Made by a program: the position numbers and the translations under genes | Notes under the pieces: generated by a model | Databases searched by the model: none | The model's input: the letters and a program-made list of their open reading frames with translations, nothing else | What the model was told of the DNA's origin: nothing | Source of the DNA: Actinomycetota bacterium | GTDB taxonomy: Bacteria > Actinomycetota > Thermoleophilia > Gaiellales > Gaiellaceae | Direction: 5' to 3' | NCBI GenBank assembly: GCA_003139545.1 | Contig: PLJC01000027.1 | Coordinates: 1 to 39,118, forward strand | DNA length: 39,118 nucleotides | Part shown: positions 29,102-39,118 of the stretch, one piece after another | Layout of the letters: each line of letters opens with the position of its first letter | Numbering within the stretch: position 1 is the first letter of the stretch

Positions 29102-30835
29102 ATGAGACGGCGAAATGCTGTCGTCGTCGGCCTGGCGGCCGGCGCGCTCGTCCTCGTCGCAGCAGGTTTTAGCAGCGGCGGGAAGACGAGCGGCGCGCAG
29201 GGCAAGAAGGGCGGGACGATCACCATGCTCTCGAATGGTGACGTCGACCACATCGATCCCGGCCAGGCGTACTACCAGTTCACGTACGCGATCACCTACA
29301 TCACGCAGCGTCCGCTGCTCGCGTACAAGCCGAACAGCGTGACGCCGATCCCCGACCTGGCGGCGAGCATGCCGACGGTGTCGGCGAACGGACTGACGGT
29401 CACCGTGCACATCAAGCACGGGATCAAGTTCAGCCCGCCGGTCAACCGCGAGGTCACTTCCGCGGACGTGAAGTACGCCATGGAGCGCGGCTTCGACTCG
29501 GCAGTCGCAAACGGCTACGCCAGCGCGTACTTCGGCGATCTCGTCGGTGCGCCGACGACGCCGCAGAACAAGGTGCCGAACATCTCCGGCATCCAGACGC
29601 CCAACAAGTACACGATCGTGTTCAAGCTGACGAAGCCCAGCGGTGTGTTCGTGGGCGCGCTCCAGGAGCCGCTGACGGCACCCGTTCCGGCGTCGTATGC
29701 ACGCAAGTACGACAAGGGAACGGCCTCGTCGTACGGCAACTGGCAGGTTGCGACAGGCCCGTACATGATCCAGAACAACGCCGCGGGCAAGATCACCGGC
29801 TACGCGCCGGGACGCCAGATCGTGCTCGTGCGGAACCCGAACTGGAACCCGAAGACGAGCTGGCGGCCGGCGTACGCCGACAAGATCGTCATCAAGGAGG
29901 GCTTCGACCCGACCGTCGGGACGAAGCAGATCCTCAGCGGCTCGGCCGACGTCAACGGCGACTTCCCGCCGCCCGCCGCCGAGCTGAAGTCGATCACGTC
30001 CAACTCGAGTCAGAAGAGCGAGCTCGAGTTCACCGCAACGAGCGGTAGCCGGTACATCGCGCTGAACACGCGCAAGCCGCCGTTCAACAAGCTGCTCGTC
30101 CGGCAGGCGGTCGCCTACGTCCTCGACCGGAACGCCATGCGGCTCACGCGCGGCGGCCCGATCGACGGCAAGATCGCCACGCACTTCATCTCGCCCGACT
30201 TCGGCCCGGTCGGCTTCAACCAGGCCGGCGGCCTCACCTTCAACCCGTTCCCGAGCGCGGGCGGCTCCGGCGACGTGGCGAAGGCGATGGCGCTGATGAA
30301 GAAGGCGGGCTACAAGTCCGGCAAGTACTCCGGCCCGCAGGTGACGCAGGTCGCGGACAACTCGCCTCCGGGGTCGAACACGGCCGCCGTGGTGGCGAAC
30401 AGCCTGGCGAAGATCGGCTTCAACGTGAAGACGATCTCCGTCCAGCACGCCGCGATGTACACGCGGTTCTGCAACGTGCCGAAGAACGAGCCGAACATCT
30501 GCCCGAACGTCGGGTGGCTCGCCGACTTCCACGAGCCGCAGACGCTGCTCGACCCGACGTTCAACGGGAAGAACATCATCCCGACGAACAACAGCAACTG
30601 GCCGCTCCTGAACGACCCGGCCATCAACAAGCTGATGGACAAGGCCGAGCTCGAGCTCAACCCCGAGACGCGCTACAAGGAGTGGGGCCAGATCGACGAC
30701 ATGATCACGAAGACGGCCGCGGCGATCCCGTGGATCTGGGAGACCTCGCCCACGCTGTACTCGACCAAGGTGACGCACGCGTCCGAGCTCTGGAACGGCG
30801 GAGAGCCGGACATGTCGTTCATGTCGGTGAAATAG
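29102..30835 (+). CDS. ABC transporter substrate-binding protein, family 5 (peptide type)
   Basis: A 577-residue extracytoplasmic binding protein. An excellent GGAGGA precedes ATG 29102, fixing the start. The signal sequence (AVVVGLAAGALVLVAAGFSS) lacks the expected lipobox cysteine: the usual C is F in AAGFSSGG. The mature part follows the DppA/OppA order: GGTITMLSNGDVDHIDPGQA, the VKYAMERGFDS region, YMIQ...YAPGRQIVLVRNPN, and LVRQAVAYVLDRNAM in the hinge lobe. It delivers oligopeptides, or possibly other large ligands such as opines or glycans, to the flanking permeases. Confidence 0.93.
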   Translation: MRRRNAVVVGLAAGALVLVAAGFSSGGKTSGAQGKKGGTITMLSNGDVDHIDPGQAYYQFTYAITYITQRPLLAYKPNSVTPIPDLAASMPTVSANGLTVTVHIKHGIKFSPPVNREVTSADVKYAMERGFDSAVANGYASAYFGDLVGAPTTPQNKVPNISGIQTPNKYTIVFKLTKPSGVFVGALQEPLTAPVPASYARKYDKGTASSYGNWQVATGPYMIQNNAAGKITGYAPGRQIVLVRNPNWNPKTSWRPAYADKIVIKEGFDPTVGTKQILSGSADVNGDFPPPAAELKSITSNSSQKSELEFTATSGSRYIALNTRKPPFNKLLVRQAVAYVLDRNAMRLTRGGPIDGKIATHFISPDFGPVGFNQAGGLTFNPFPSAGGSGDVAKAMALMKKAGYKSGKYSGPQVTQVADNSPPGSNTAAVVANSLAKIGFNVKTISVQHAAMYTRFCNVPKNEPNICPNVGWLADFHEPQTLLDPTFNGKNIIPTNNSNWPLLNDPAINKLMDKAELELNPETRYKEWGQIDDMITKTAAAIPWIWETSPTLYSTKVTHASELWNGGEPDMSFMSVK

Positions 30836-30871
30836 GGAATTGACGAACGTGAGTGGGAGCAGGAGAACCTA

Positions 30872-31834
30872 GTGGGCGCGTACATCGTCAGGCGCACGCT
30901 CTGGGCGATCCTGCTCCTGCTCGTCGTCAGCTTTCTGACGTTCGTCATCTTCAACGTCTTCCCGTCGGCCGACCCGGCTGCGCTCCGGGCCGGGCGGAAC
31001 GCGACGCCGGCGCTCATCGAGCAGATCCGGCGCAACCTCGGACTGAGCAAGCCCTTCTACACGCAGTACTGGATCTACCTCAAGGGCCTGCTCGAGCACT
31101 TCAACCTCGGCTACTCGTACTACAACACCGAATCGGTCAAGTCGGAGATCTTCTCTCGCCTGCCGGCGACGATCTCGGTCACGGTCGGCGGCTTCGTCGC
31201 CTGGATGCTCATCGGCATCCCGGTCGGGATCATCTCGGCGATCAAGCCGCGCAGCCTTCTCGACCGGATCATGATGGGCGGTTCGCTCGTCGCCATCTCG
31301 GCGCCGGTCTACTTCCTCGGGCTCGTCTCGCTCTTCCTCTTCGCGCAGGGGACCGGCGTGCTCCAGTGGGCGGGGGCAGCCGGGAGCTACGTGCCGATCA
31401 CGCAGAACCCGGGGACGTGGTTCAACTCGTTGATCCTTGCCTGGTTGACGCTCGCCGCGGCGTTCGCCGCGTTCTACGCCCGCATGACGCGGGGCAACCT
31501 CATCGAGGTGATGCACGAGGACTACATCCGGACGGCGCGCGCGAAGGGGCTGCGCGAGTCGGTCGTGATCACGAAGCACGGTCTGCGCGCGGCCCTGACG
31601 CCGATCGTAACGATGGCAGGCATGGACATCGGGCTGCTGCTCGGCGGCGCCATCCTCACCGAGATCGTCTTCAACATCCCCGGCATCGGCCGCTACGCCT
31701 ACGACGCGATCGTGAACGCAGACCTGCCGGCCATCCAGGGCACCGTTCTGTTCGGCGCGTTCTTCATCGTCTTTGCGAACCTCGTCGTCGACATCCTGTA
31801 CGCGTTCCTCGACCCACGCGTGACGTACGGGTAA
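30872..31834 (+). CDS. dppB: Oligopeptide/dipeptide ABC transporter permease, DppB/OppB type
   Basis: A 320-residue six-helix permease from GTG 30872, preceded by AGGAG. Landmarks are RRTLWAILLLLVVSFLTFVI, GLSKPFYTQYWIYLKGLLEH, the coupling motif DYIRTARAKGLRESVVITKH and the end GAFFIVFANLVVDILYAFLD plus PRVTYG, all standard for DppB. It forms the channel with the DppC-type protein. The gene is followed after four bases by dppD. Confidence 0.94.
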   Translation: MGAYIVRRTLWAILLLLVVSFLTFVIFNVFPSADPAALRAGRNATPALIEQIRRNLGLSKPFYTQYWIYLKGLLEHFNLGYSYYNTESVKSEIFSRLPATISVTVGGFVAWMLIGIPVGIISAIKPRSLLDRIMMGGSLVAISAPVYFLGLVSLFLFAQGTGVLQWAGAAGSYVPITQNPGTWFNSLILAWLTLAAAFAAFYARMTRGNLIEVMHEDYIRTARAKGLRESVVITKHGLRAALTPIVTMAGMDIGLLLGGAILTEIVFNIPGIGRYAYDAIVNADLPAIQGTVLFGAFFIVFANLVVDILYAFLDPRVTYG

Positions 31835-31838
31835 GCCG

Positions 31839-32855
<1,017 letters not shown>

Positions 32856-33869
32856 ACGAGAACCTTCTCGTCGTCCGCGACCTCGTCAAGTACTTCCCGA
32901 TCCGCAAAGGGCTGCTCCAGCGCGAGGTCGCGCGCGTGCACGCCGTCGACGGCATCTCGTTCGACGTCAAGCGCGGCGAGACGTTCGGCCTCGTCGGCGA
33001 GAGCGGCTGCGGCAAGTCGACGACGGCACGGCTCATCACGCGGCTGCTCATGCCGACGAGCGGCTCGGTCGTGTACGACGGCCAGGACATCAGCACGTGG
33101 CCCGAGCGCAAGATCAGGCCGTTGCGCCGCGACGTGCAGATGATTTTCCAGGATCCGTACGCGTCGCTCAATCCGCGCAGGTCGATCGGCACGATCATCG
33201 GCGAGCCGTTGCGCCTGCTCGGCATCGGCGACCGCAACGAGCGGCGCACGCGCGTGCGCGAAGTGATGGAACGCGTCGGCCTCAATCCGGAGCACTTCAA
33301 CCGGTATCCGCACGAGTTCTCCGGCGGGCAGCGGCAGCGGATCGGGATCGCGCGCGCGGTCGTGCTGAGGCCGAAGCTGATCGTCGCCGACGAGCCGGTG
33401 TCGGCACTCGACGTCTCCATCCAGGCGCAGGTGCTGAACCTGCTCCAGGAGCTGCGCGACGAGATGGGCCTAACGCTCGTGTTCATCGCGCACGATCTCT
33501 CGGTCGTCCGTCACATGTGCGACCGGATCGCGGTCATGTATCTCGGCAAGATCGTGGAGCTCGCGAGCGGCGACCGGCTCTATGACCACCCGCGGCACCC
33601 GTACACGGGGGCGCTGCTGTCGGCGGTGCCGGCGCCGAAGGCGAGCGCTGGCCGCGGCCGGCAGCGGGTCGTGCTCCAGGGCGACGTGCCGAGCCCGGTC
33701 GCGCCCCCGCCGGCGTGCCGCTTCCACACCCGCTGCTGGAAGGCGCAGCCGATCTGCAGCGAGGTCGAGCCGCCCCTCGAGTCGAAGGGCCCGCGCGACC
33801 TGGCGGCGTGTCATTTCCCGCTTACCGACGGCGAAGTGGACGCCCTCACTGAGCGTTCGGCGGAGTAGT

Positions 33870-33901
33870 CCCCCTTTCGAGGGGGTTCCGTTTTCCTTTT
33901 T
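33870..33901 (+). terminator. Rho-independent terminator of the Dpp-type operon
   Basis: CCCCCT (33870-33875) pairs with AGGGGG (33880-33885) around a TTCG loop, followed by the T-rich TTCCGTTTTCCTTTTT. It starts one base after the dppF stop. It is the clearest intrinsic terminator in the window. Confidence 0.85.
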
Positions 33902-33923
33902 ACAACGCTAGGCTCAGTTGCGA

Positions 33924-36900
33924 ATGGGGTTGAGGGTCCTGTTGGGTGCGGCGCTTGCGGCGTGCGGCCTCGTTTTTCTCGGGTCGGCGACAGCGACGTC
34001 TCCGCCCGGTCCGACATCGGCGGTCAAGGCGCTCGGCGTCATCCAGCAGGCAACCTCGTCGGTGCGGCCGGCAGCGCAGCTTGCACCTGGGACCGGTACG
34101 AAGACCGAGCCGAGCAACTACGCGATCGACCCGACGCTCCAGCTGACCTATCACGGCGGCCCGGTCATGCACACGCACACGGTGCACGTCATTTACTGGC
34201 TCCCGAGCGGATCCTTCTACGGCGCGAGCAGCGGCGACTCGACGACGTACGAGAACGACATCAATCAGTACGTCCAGGACGTCGCGGCCGACAGTGGAAG
34301 TGGAAAGACATCCAATGCGTACGGGGCGATCACGCAGTACTTGAGCAAGGCGAACCACGGCCCGTTCAACGCGTGGACGGATCCCGGCGGTTCGACGCAG
34401 TACAACGTCACCGATGGCGGGAGCGTCGTGGACGCCGGTGCATTTCCGGCGAATGGATGCACGGATCCGGTCGCCTCAGCTCCGACCTGTCTTACAGACC
34501 AGCAGCTGATCACCAAGATCGACGCCGTCGTCCAGAGTCAAGGATGGCCGGGTGGCTTTGCCGACGAGTACGCGCTTGTCCTCCCGGCCAACGTCGTCAC
34601 CTGCACCTTCGATCAGAGCACCGGCGTGTTCGACATCTGCTCGGACAACTTCTTCTGCGCCTATCACAGCGCCTACGACCATCACGTGAACGGCGACACG
34701 ACGGCGGCCGACTACGTCCCGTTCATTTATCTGAACTTGCCGTACGAGCCGGCTAACTCATGCCACAACGACTTTCACACGACGCAGCCTTCGCCGCACG
34801 CGCCGAGCAACTCGGATACGACGATCGACGATATGAGCCACGAGGAACGCGAGGCTGCAACAGATCCGCTTGGAACGGCCTGGTACGACGCCGCCGGCAA
34901 CGAATCCGACGACAAGTGCATCGACACGTATGGCACGAACCTAGGCCCGACCAACGATTTCAACCAGCTGATCAACGGCGACCACTACGACACGCAGACG
35001 GAGTGGAGCAACCTGAAGAAGGGCTGCTACCAGATGGGCGCCCCCACGGTTTCGCTCGATTCGACGTCGGCGATCGACGGTGCAACGCTCGGCATCACCG
35101 GGGCGAACTTCTTCACGAGCTCTCCGAACAAGCCGGTGGTGACGTTCAACAAGACGGTTGTGGCTCCCGCGAACGTCACGGTCGACTCGCCGACGCACCT
35201 GACCGTGACCGTCCCCGACGGGAACACGACCGGCAAGGTGACGGTGCAGGCGATCGGCGGAACCGGCACGAGTACGCAGACGTTCGGGCTGAAGCCGACG
35301 ATCTCAAGCCTGACAAACAGTCTCAGCGTCCCTGATAGCCATGACGTCACAGGCACAAAAATCACCGTCAACGGCACGGGTTTCTTCGGCGTCAAGTCGG
35401 TGAAATTCGGCACAGTGACCGGCGTCGTCAGCTCCGTCGCGACGAACGGGACATCGCTCAAAGTGGTCGTCCCCGCGGCGGCGGCGACGGGCAATCTCAC
35501 GGTGACGACAGCCGGCGGGACGAGCGACCCGACCCTCTTCACCGTCACGCCGCACATCACGAGCTTCACGCCGGTGAAGGCGCCGGGCCTGTCCAACGTG
35601 ACCATCAACGGCACGGGGCTTGCAGTCGCAACCTTCGTGAAGTTCAACGGCGATGCGTCGCCGCTCATCGTCTCCGACACGGCGACGAAGATCGTCGCCC
35701 AGGTCCCGAACGACGCGACTGCCGGCCAAATCTCGGTCAGCAATGCGGATGACAGCGATATTCCGAGCGTCGCATCATTCACGCCGACGCCGGCGATCAC
35801 GAACGTGAGCCCGCTCGACGGCCAGTCGAGCGGCACCCCGACCACCGTGACGATCACCGGCGCGATCTTCACCGGGGCGACTATGGTGAAATTCGGAACG
35901 GTGAACCAGCCGACGTTCACGGTCGACAACCCGCACCAGATCACCACGACCGTGCCAGCGTTGTTCACGACGAGCGGCAAGATCAGCGTCGTCGGGCCGA
36001 CCGGTACCGGTACCGCCGTCTCGTCGCAGACGTTCGCGGTCACGAAGGTGACTAGCTTCACCCCCGCCACCGCTGCGGCCAACGCCATCATCACCATCGC
36101 CGGACAGGGGCTCGGCTCGGCGACTACGGTCGACTTCAGCGGCCATCCGGCGCAGCCCGTGTTCGGGACGCCGACGGCGACTGCTGTGAAGGTCGTCGTG
36201 CCGCCGGACGCACTCGACGGCACGCTCACGGTGAACACCCCACAGGCCTCCGTCCCCTCGCTCAAGTCCTTCAAGCCGCTTCCGCGGATCACAAGCTTTG
36301 ACAAGGCGACCTATGAGGCCGGCTGCACGGTGACGATCACCGGTACGAATCTCAAGGTCGGTGGAGCCGTGACCCTGAAGCTCGGCGCGATCACTGTTGA
36401 TTCGTCGGACGTCAACGTCATGAATGCCACTACGGTCCAGTTCGTCATCCCGCAGAATGCAGTGACCGGGGTCGTGAGCTTCACAGACGGGGCCGGCTCG
36501 ACGGTCAGCACCGGGAAGGTCAACGTCGTCCCGACCATCACCGACCTCGACGGGACGAACGACACGGGCAAAGTCGGCGACCACATCACGCTCGCCGGCA
36601 TGACCTTCACCGGCACGAAGTCGGTGAAATTCGGCAGCGACACGCACGCCGCCACTTTCACCGTTGGCGCCGGTGGCACGTCGTTGAACGTCACTGTCCC
36701 GGCGACGGCTGCCAGCGGGAAGATCGCCGTCACGAACGCCGGCGGGACGACGCTTTCGACCAACTTCACCGTGACGCCGGTGATCAGCGGGTTCTCGCCT
36801 GGAAACGCACCCGCTGGGGGCATCGTCACGGTGACCGGCAGCGGCTTCGTCGGAGCCGATTTCGTGACGTTCGCCGGCGGCACAGGAAACGTGGCGGGGG

Positions 36901-37766
36901 CGGCTTCGGCGGTGACGCCGACATCGCTCACCGTGATCGTGCCCGACGGCGTCGGGTCCGGACCGATCACCGTCCACACTTCGGCGGGAGGGGTTTCCGT
37001 CTACTCACTCGCTTCGGGCGCAAACTTCAACCCGAGCGCCTCACTGACGTCCTTCAGTCCTGCGGGCGGCGTTCCGGGAACGACCGGCATCGTCCTCTCG
37101 GGATTCGGCTTCACGGGAGTGACCGCGGTCTCGTTCAACGGAACCGCGGCGACCAACTACACGGTCAACAACGCCGACCAGATCACGGTCGACGTCCCGG
37201 CGGGCGCGACGACGGGGTTCATCACCGTGGAGCGATCGGCCGCCACGACACTCACGTCGGCAACGCAATTCGTCGTTCCTACGATCACCAGCCTCAGCTC
37301 GGCGACGGCGCAACCGGGCGACACGCTCGAGATCGACGGTATCGGTCTCAGCGGCTCGACCCAGGTCACGTTCACGGGCGGCGCCACAGCGACGCCGAGC
37401 GACGTGGCGGATGGCATCGACGTTGTCGTGCCGCCCTTGGCGCAGACCGGGACGGTCACGGTCACGACGTCGGCCTACGGTGACGTGACCTCTACCGACA
37501 GCCTCGACTTGCAGTTCACGCTCACCGTCTCGGTGAGCGGAAGCGGCACCGTGACTTCCGACGTCGGCAGCATCAACTGCGTCGACAACACTGGAACGTG
37601 CTCAGCGGTCATCGACGACAACGCGGTCGTGACGCTGACCGCGACCCCCGACGGCGGCGGTGCTTTCGTCAATTGGAGCGGTGGCCAGATGGACCAGTCC
37701 TCCGCCGATCTGTTCCAGTTCACCCTAACGAGCGACGTCAGCACGACGGCCGTGTTCAACCCGTGA
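33924..37766 (+). CDS. Large secreted protein: EXORDIUM-like N-terminal domain plus ten IPT/TIG repeats
   Basis: A 1280-residue secreted protein. Signal peptide MGLRVLLGAALAACGLVFLG is followed by a globular domain (about 65-370) with LTYHGGPVMHTHTVHVIYWL and SHEEREAATDPLGTAWYDAA, then DDKC. These recall the HGGPV and HExxEAxTDP...W...DxC motifs of the EXORDIUM/phosphate-induced protein group; a metal-binding or hydrolytic role is possible but unproven. Residues about 374-1197 hold ten IPT/TIG immunoglobulin-like repeats of about 80 residues, each opening P-x-I-x-S-F/L and ending in a V-P-x-A-x-T-G strand. A final domain (about 1199-1280) resembles a divergent InlB-type repeat with one cysteine pair. 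ATG 33924 is preferred over TTG 33918. It overlaps the inhibitor gene by four bases. Confidence 0.88.
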   Translation: MGLRVLLGAALAACGLVFLGSATATSPPGPTSAVKALGVIQQATSSVRPAAQLAPGTGTKTEPSNYAIDPTLQLTYHGGPVMHTHTVHVIYWLPSGSFYGASSGDSTTYENDINQYVQDVAADSGSGKTSNAYGAITQYLSKANHGPFNAWTDPGGSTQYNVTDGGSVVDAGAFPANGCTDPVASAPTCLTDQQLITKIDAVVQSQGWPGGFADEYALVLPANVVTCTFDQSTGVFDICSDNFFCAYHSAYDHHVNGDTTAADYVPFIYLNLPYEPANSCHNDFHTTQPSPHAPSNSDTTIDDMSHEEREAATDPLGTAWYDAAGNESDDKCIDTYGTNLGPTNDFNQLINGDHYDTQTEWSNLKKGCYQMGAPTVSLDSTSAIDGATLGITGANFFTSSPNKPVVTFNKTVVAPANVTVDSPTHLTVTVPDGNTTGKVTVQAIGGTGTSTQTFGLKPTISSLTNSLSVPDSHDVTGTKITVNGTGFFGVKSVKFGTVTGVVSSVATNGTSLKVVVPAAAATGNLTVTTAGGTSDPTLFTVTPHITSFTPVKAPGLSNVTINGTGLAVATFVKFNGDASPLIVSDTATKIVAQVPNDATAGQISVSNADDSDIPSVASFTPTPAITNVSPLDGQSSGTPTTVTITGAIFTGATMVKFGTVNQPTFTVDNPHQITTTVPALFTTSGKISVVGPTGTGTAVSSQTFAVTKVTSFTPATAAANAIITIAGQGLGSATTVDFSGHPAQPVFGTPTATAVKVVVPPDALDGTLTVNTPQASVPSLKSFKPLPRITSFDKATYEAGCTVTITGTNLKVGGAVTLKLGAITVDSSDVNVMNATTVQFVIPQNAVTGVVSFTDGAGSTVSTGKVNVVPTITDLDGTNDTGKVGDHITLAGMTFTGTKSVKFGSDTHAATFTVGAGGTSLNVTVPATAASGKIAVTNAGGTTLSTNFTVTPVISGFSPGNAPAGGIVTVTGSGFVGADFVTFAGGTGNVAGAASAVTPTSLTVIVPDGVGSGPITVHTSAGGVSVYSLASGANFNPSASLTSFSPAGGVPGTTGIVLSGFGFTGVTAVSFNGTAATNYTVNNADQITVDVPAGATTGFITVERSAATTLTSATQFVVPTITSLSSATAQPGDTLEIDGIGLSGSTQVTFTGGATATPSDVADGIDVVVPPLAQTGTVTVTTSAYGDVTSTDSLDLQFTLTVSVSGSGTVTSDVGSINCVDNTGTCSAVIDDNAVVTLTATPDGGGAFVNWSGGQMDQSSADLFQFTLTSDVSTTAVFNP

Positions 37767-38107
37767 GATTCCTCGCCGTCGCCCTCGTCTTCTTCGCGGG
37801 CTCGGCGCCGAAGGCTTCGCTGAAAGTCACGTACTGGCCGCACGGAAACGGCGCGACGTCGACCGTGTGGACACTTCGGTGCGGCCCAGCCGCCGGCACG
37901 CATCCGGCGAAGGTGCGCTCCTGCTCGACGCTTGCCGCCAACGCCGCAGCGCTCCGACCGGCGACGAAGGCCTGCACGATCCTCTCGCGGCGTGACGCTC
38001 CAATGGCGGAGGTCGTCGGAACGTACGCCGGTCAGAAGGTGACTCGCACCTATCGCGCCGGCTGCCCGGGTTGGACCGAGCTCAAGCTGGTTCTCACCGG
38101 CAGCTGA
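37763..38107 (+). CDS. SSI-like (Streptomyces subtilisin inhibitor family) secreted protein
   Basis: A 114-residue protein from GTG 37763 inside the stop of the IPT protein (GTGA). A short signal-like start MRFLAVALVFFAGSAPKA is followed by a domain with four cysteines at 40, 54, 71 and 101, the spacing of the two SSI disulfides. Around them are LRCGPAAGTHP, VRSCSTLA, ATKACTILS and VVGTYAGQKVTRTYRAGC, matching the SSI pattern (C..GtHP..C..L; AC....; V.G...G..V...) closely. SSI proteins block secreted subtilisin-like proteases by a reactive loop just after the third cysteine, here TILSRRDAP. Coupling to the upstream secreted protein suggests a joint extracellular function. Confidence 0.8.
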   Translation: MRFLAVALVFFAGSAPKASLKVTYWPHGNGATSTVWTLRCGPAAGTHPAKVRSCSTLAANAAALRPATKACTILSRRDAPMAEVVGTYAGQKVTRTYRAGCPGWTELKLVLTGS

Positions 38108-38127
38108 CGAATCCGTAGGATCGACGG

Positions 38128-38910
38128 ATGGACCGGTGGCTGCTGAACAACCTATCGACGTGGGAGCTCGCGCTCCTCGTCGTCGGCGGCGCGGTCTGCA
38201 TCGGGCTCGGTGGCTTCACGCTCATGCGCCGGTTCGTCCCGAGCCTCGCCGACCACGCTGACAGCCGGAGCCTGTCGAGCGCGTTCTCGATCTCGTCCGG
38301 GCTCTTCAGCTTCGTCCTCGCCTTCACGATCGGCCAGCTGTACACGAACTTCACGCGCGCGAACGCCGACGCGAAGCAGGAGGCGACCGTCGTCGCGCAG
38401 GTGCTGCGCACGAGCGCGGGGCTCCCGAAGCCGCTGGCGCAGAAAGTCCGCCTGGAGACACTCTCCTACGCCCGCGAGGTGCGGACGCACGAATGGCACC
38501 TGATGCAAAACGGCGGGTCGAGCGTCGTCGCGTGGCACGACGTCGACCACCTCTACAAGACCCTTCAGGCGTCGAGCTCTGCGTCCTCGAATCCGTTCTA
38601 CGGGCAGACGCTCGCGCGGCTGAACGACCTCGTCACGGCGCGCCGCGTTCGCCTCGACGACGCGAACCTCTCGCTGCCGGTCGTCTTCCAGGTGCTGCTG
38701 CTGCTCGGCGCGGTCCTCGCCATCTCGACGACGTTCTATTTCAAGCCGTTCGGCGAGCGCATCCAGGTGGCGATGATCGGCGCGGCGTCGGCGCTCATCG
38801 GAACGGCGATGCTCGTGGCGCTCATCCTCGACTTCCCGTACTCCGGAGCGATTGCGGTTTCGAGCGCGCCCTTCAAGGCGGCCTCCCTCTTGCTTCTCGC
38901 CGGGGGTTAG
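38128..38910 (+). CDS. DUF4239-like membrane protein
   Basis: A 260-residue integral membrane protein. Two N-terminal helices (LALLVVGGAVCIGLGGFTLM; SISSGLFSFVLAFTIGQLYT) are followed by a cytoplasmic helical region (about 70-180) and two C-terminal helices (VFQVLLLLGAVLAISTTFYF; GAASALIGTAMLVALILDFP). The ending ILDFPYSGAIAVSSAPF matches the conserved LDxPFSG...P-F motif of DUF4239 (bestrophin-like) proteins, whose role is unknown. It begins 20 bases after the inhibitor gene and may share its transcript. The gap after it, 38911-39041, holds three CGGATCG copies and the palindrome GATCGCGATC at 38948-38957. Confidence 0.82.
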   Translation: MDRWLLNNLSTWELALLVVGGAVCIGLGGFTLMRRFVPSLADHADSRSLSSAFSISSGLFSFVLAFTIGQLYTNFTRANADAKQEATVVAQVLRTSAGLPKPLAQKVRLETLSYAREVRTHEWHLMQNGGSSVVAWHDVDHLYKTLQASSSASSNPFYGQTLARLNDLVTARRVRLDDANLSLPVVFQVLLLLGAVLAISTTFYFKPFGERIQVAMIGAASALIGTAMLVALILDFPYSGAIAVSSAPFKAASLLLLAGG

Positions 38911-39041
38911 CCGGATCGTCACCGGATCGCGACTCCGATATGCAACGGATCGCGATCTAGCTCCGCGTCGATTCTTAGACCGTTGTACTCGCGCGCATCG
39001 GGCCGTAGAGTCGCGTGGGTAAACCTTCGAGAAGGGGAGTG

Positions 39042-39118
39042 GTGTTGGAGAGGTCGCGGACGTTGTTGTCGGTTCTGGTGGGGGCGGCCGTTGCGGCGGG
39101 GTTGGTGTTTGCGGGGTC
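39042..39118 (+). CDS. Start of a secreted protein (runs off the window)
   Basis: Only 25 codons are visible. GTG 39042 follows AAGGGGAG at good spacing, with a TTG one codon later as an alternative. The sequence VLERSRTLLSVLVGAAVAAG followed by LVFAG is a signal peptide of the same style as that of the IPT-repeat protein upstream, so a second surface protein is likely. Nothing can be said of its function. Confidence 0.6.
   Translation, partial: MLERSRTLLSVLVGAAVAAGLVFAG

Noticed and set aside
29036..30778. 580-residue open frame antisense to the peptide-binding protein gene
   Set aside because: No motif and the composition of a frame shadow. The plus-strand gene has a strong ribosome-binding site and full family match.

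Overview
The window reads as chromosome of a high-GC actinobacterium. A soil Thermoleophilia-type lineage (Gaiellales/Solirubrobacterales) is my best guess. This rests on strongly GC-rich third codon positions, many GTG/TTG starts, 1-4 base stop/start overlaps inside operons, and family content (GntR/FCD regulators, Liv and Dpp transporters, IPT/TIG surface proteins, an SSI-like inhibitor). No rRNA, tRNA, CRISPR array, insertion sequence or phage gene was recognised. No gap longer than 300 bases lacks a gene.

Region 1 (1-6600) is the most unusual part. After the start of a leftward secreted protein comes a string of small, unrelated genes: YciI-like, GNAT acetyltransferase, tiny membrane proteins, a lipoprotein, a cation-efflux transporter, a PH-like membrane protein and a pentapeptide-repeat protein. 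A roughly 26-bp direct repeat sits at every boundary between them. Ten copies are found from 721 to 5985. All point the same way whatever the direction of the flanking genes, and each interval holds one gene or one gene pair. This looks like a gene-cassette array, but the repeat is not a recognisable integron attC and no recombinase gene is in view. By eye the region is less GC-rich than the rest.

Region 2 (6600-21000) holds a TadG/vWA-like protein and then a large catabolic and uptake locus. A GntR/FCD regulator is divergent from a sugar-phosphate-isomerase-like enzyme, followed by a complete branched-chain-amino-acid-type ABC transporter (binding protein, LivG, LivF, LivH, LivM), two tandem ketopantoate-reductase-like proteins, an M24 'pita-bread' hydrolase with altered metal ligands, a tryptophan 2,3-dioxygenase family protein and a threonine-dehydratase-like PLP enzyme. 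A class V PLP enzyme (kynureninase/desulfurase fold) and an aldo/keto reductase follow. The overlapping starts and stops indicate one transcription unit from 8672 to 17862, interrupted by a structured intergenic element at 14130-14267. The substrate is unknown; an amino-acid-derived or tryptophan-like compound is plausible.

Region 3 (21000-28100) carries a VapBC toxin-antitoxin pair, an OmpR/histidine-kinase two-component system, a tiny lipoprotein, a berberine-bridge-type FAD oxidoreductase, and a divergent pair made of a GH76-like mannan hydrolase and a PIG-V-like mannosyltransferase followed by an anchored protein.

Region 4 (28100-39118) carries a complete oligopeptide (Dpp/Opp) ABC transporter ending in a clear rho-independent terminator. 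It is followed by a 1280-residue secreted protein with ten IPT/TIG repeats that is translationally coupled to an SSI-like protease inhibitor, then a DUF4239 membrane protein, and the start of another secreted protein at the window edge.
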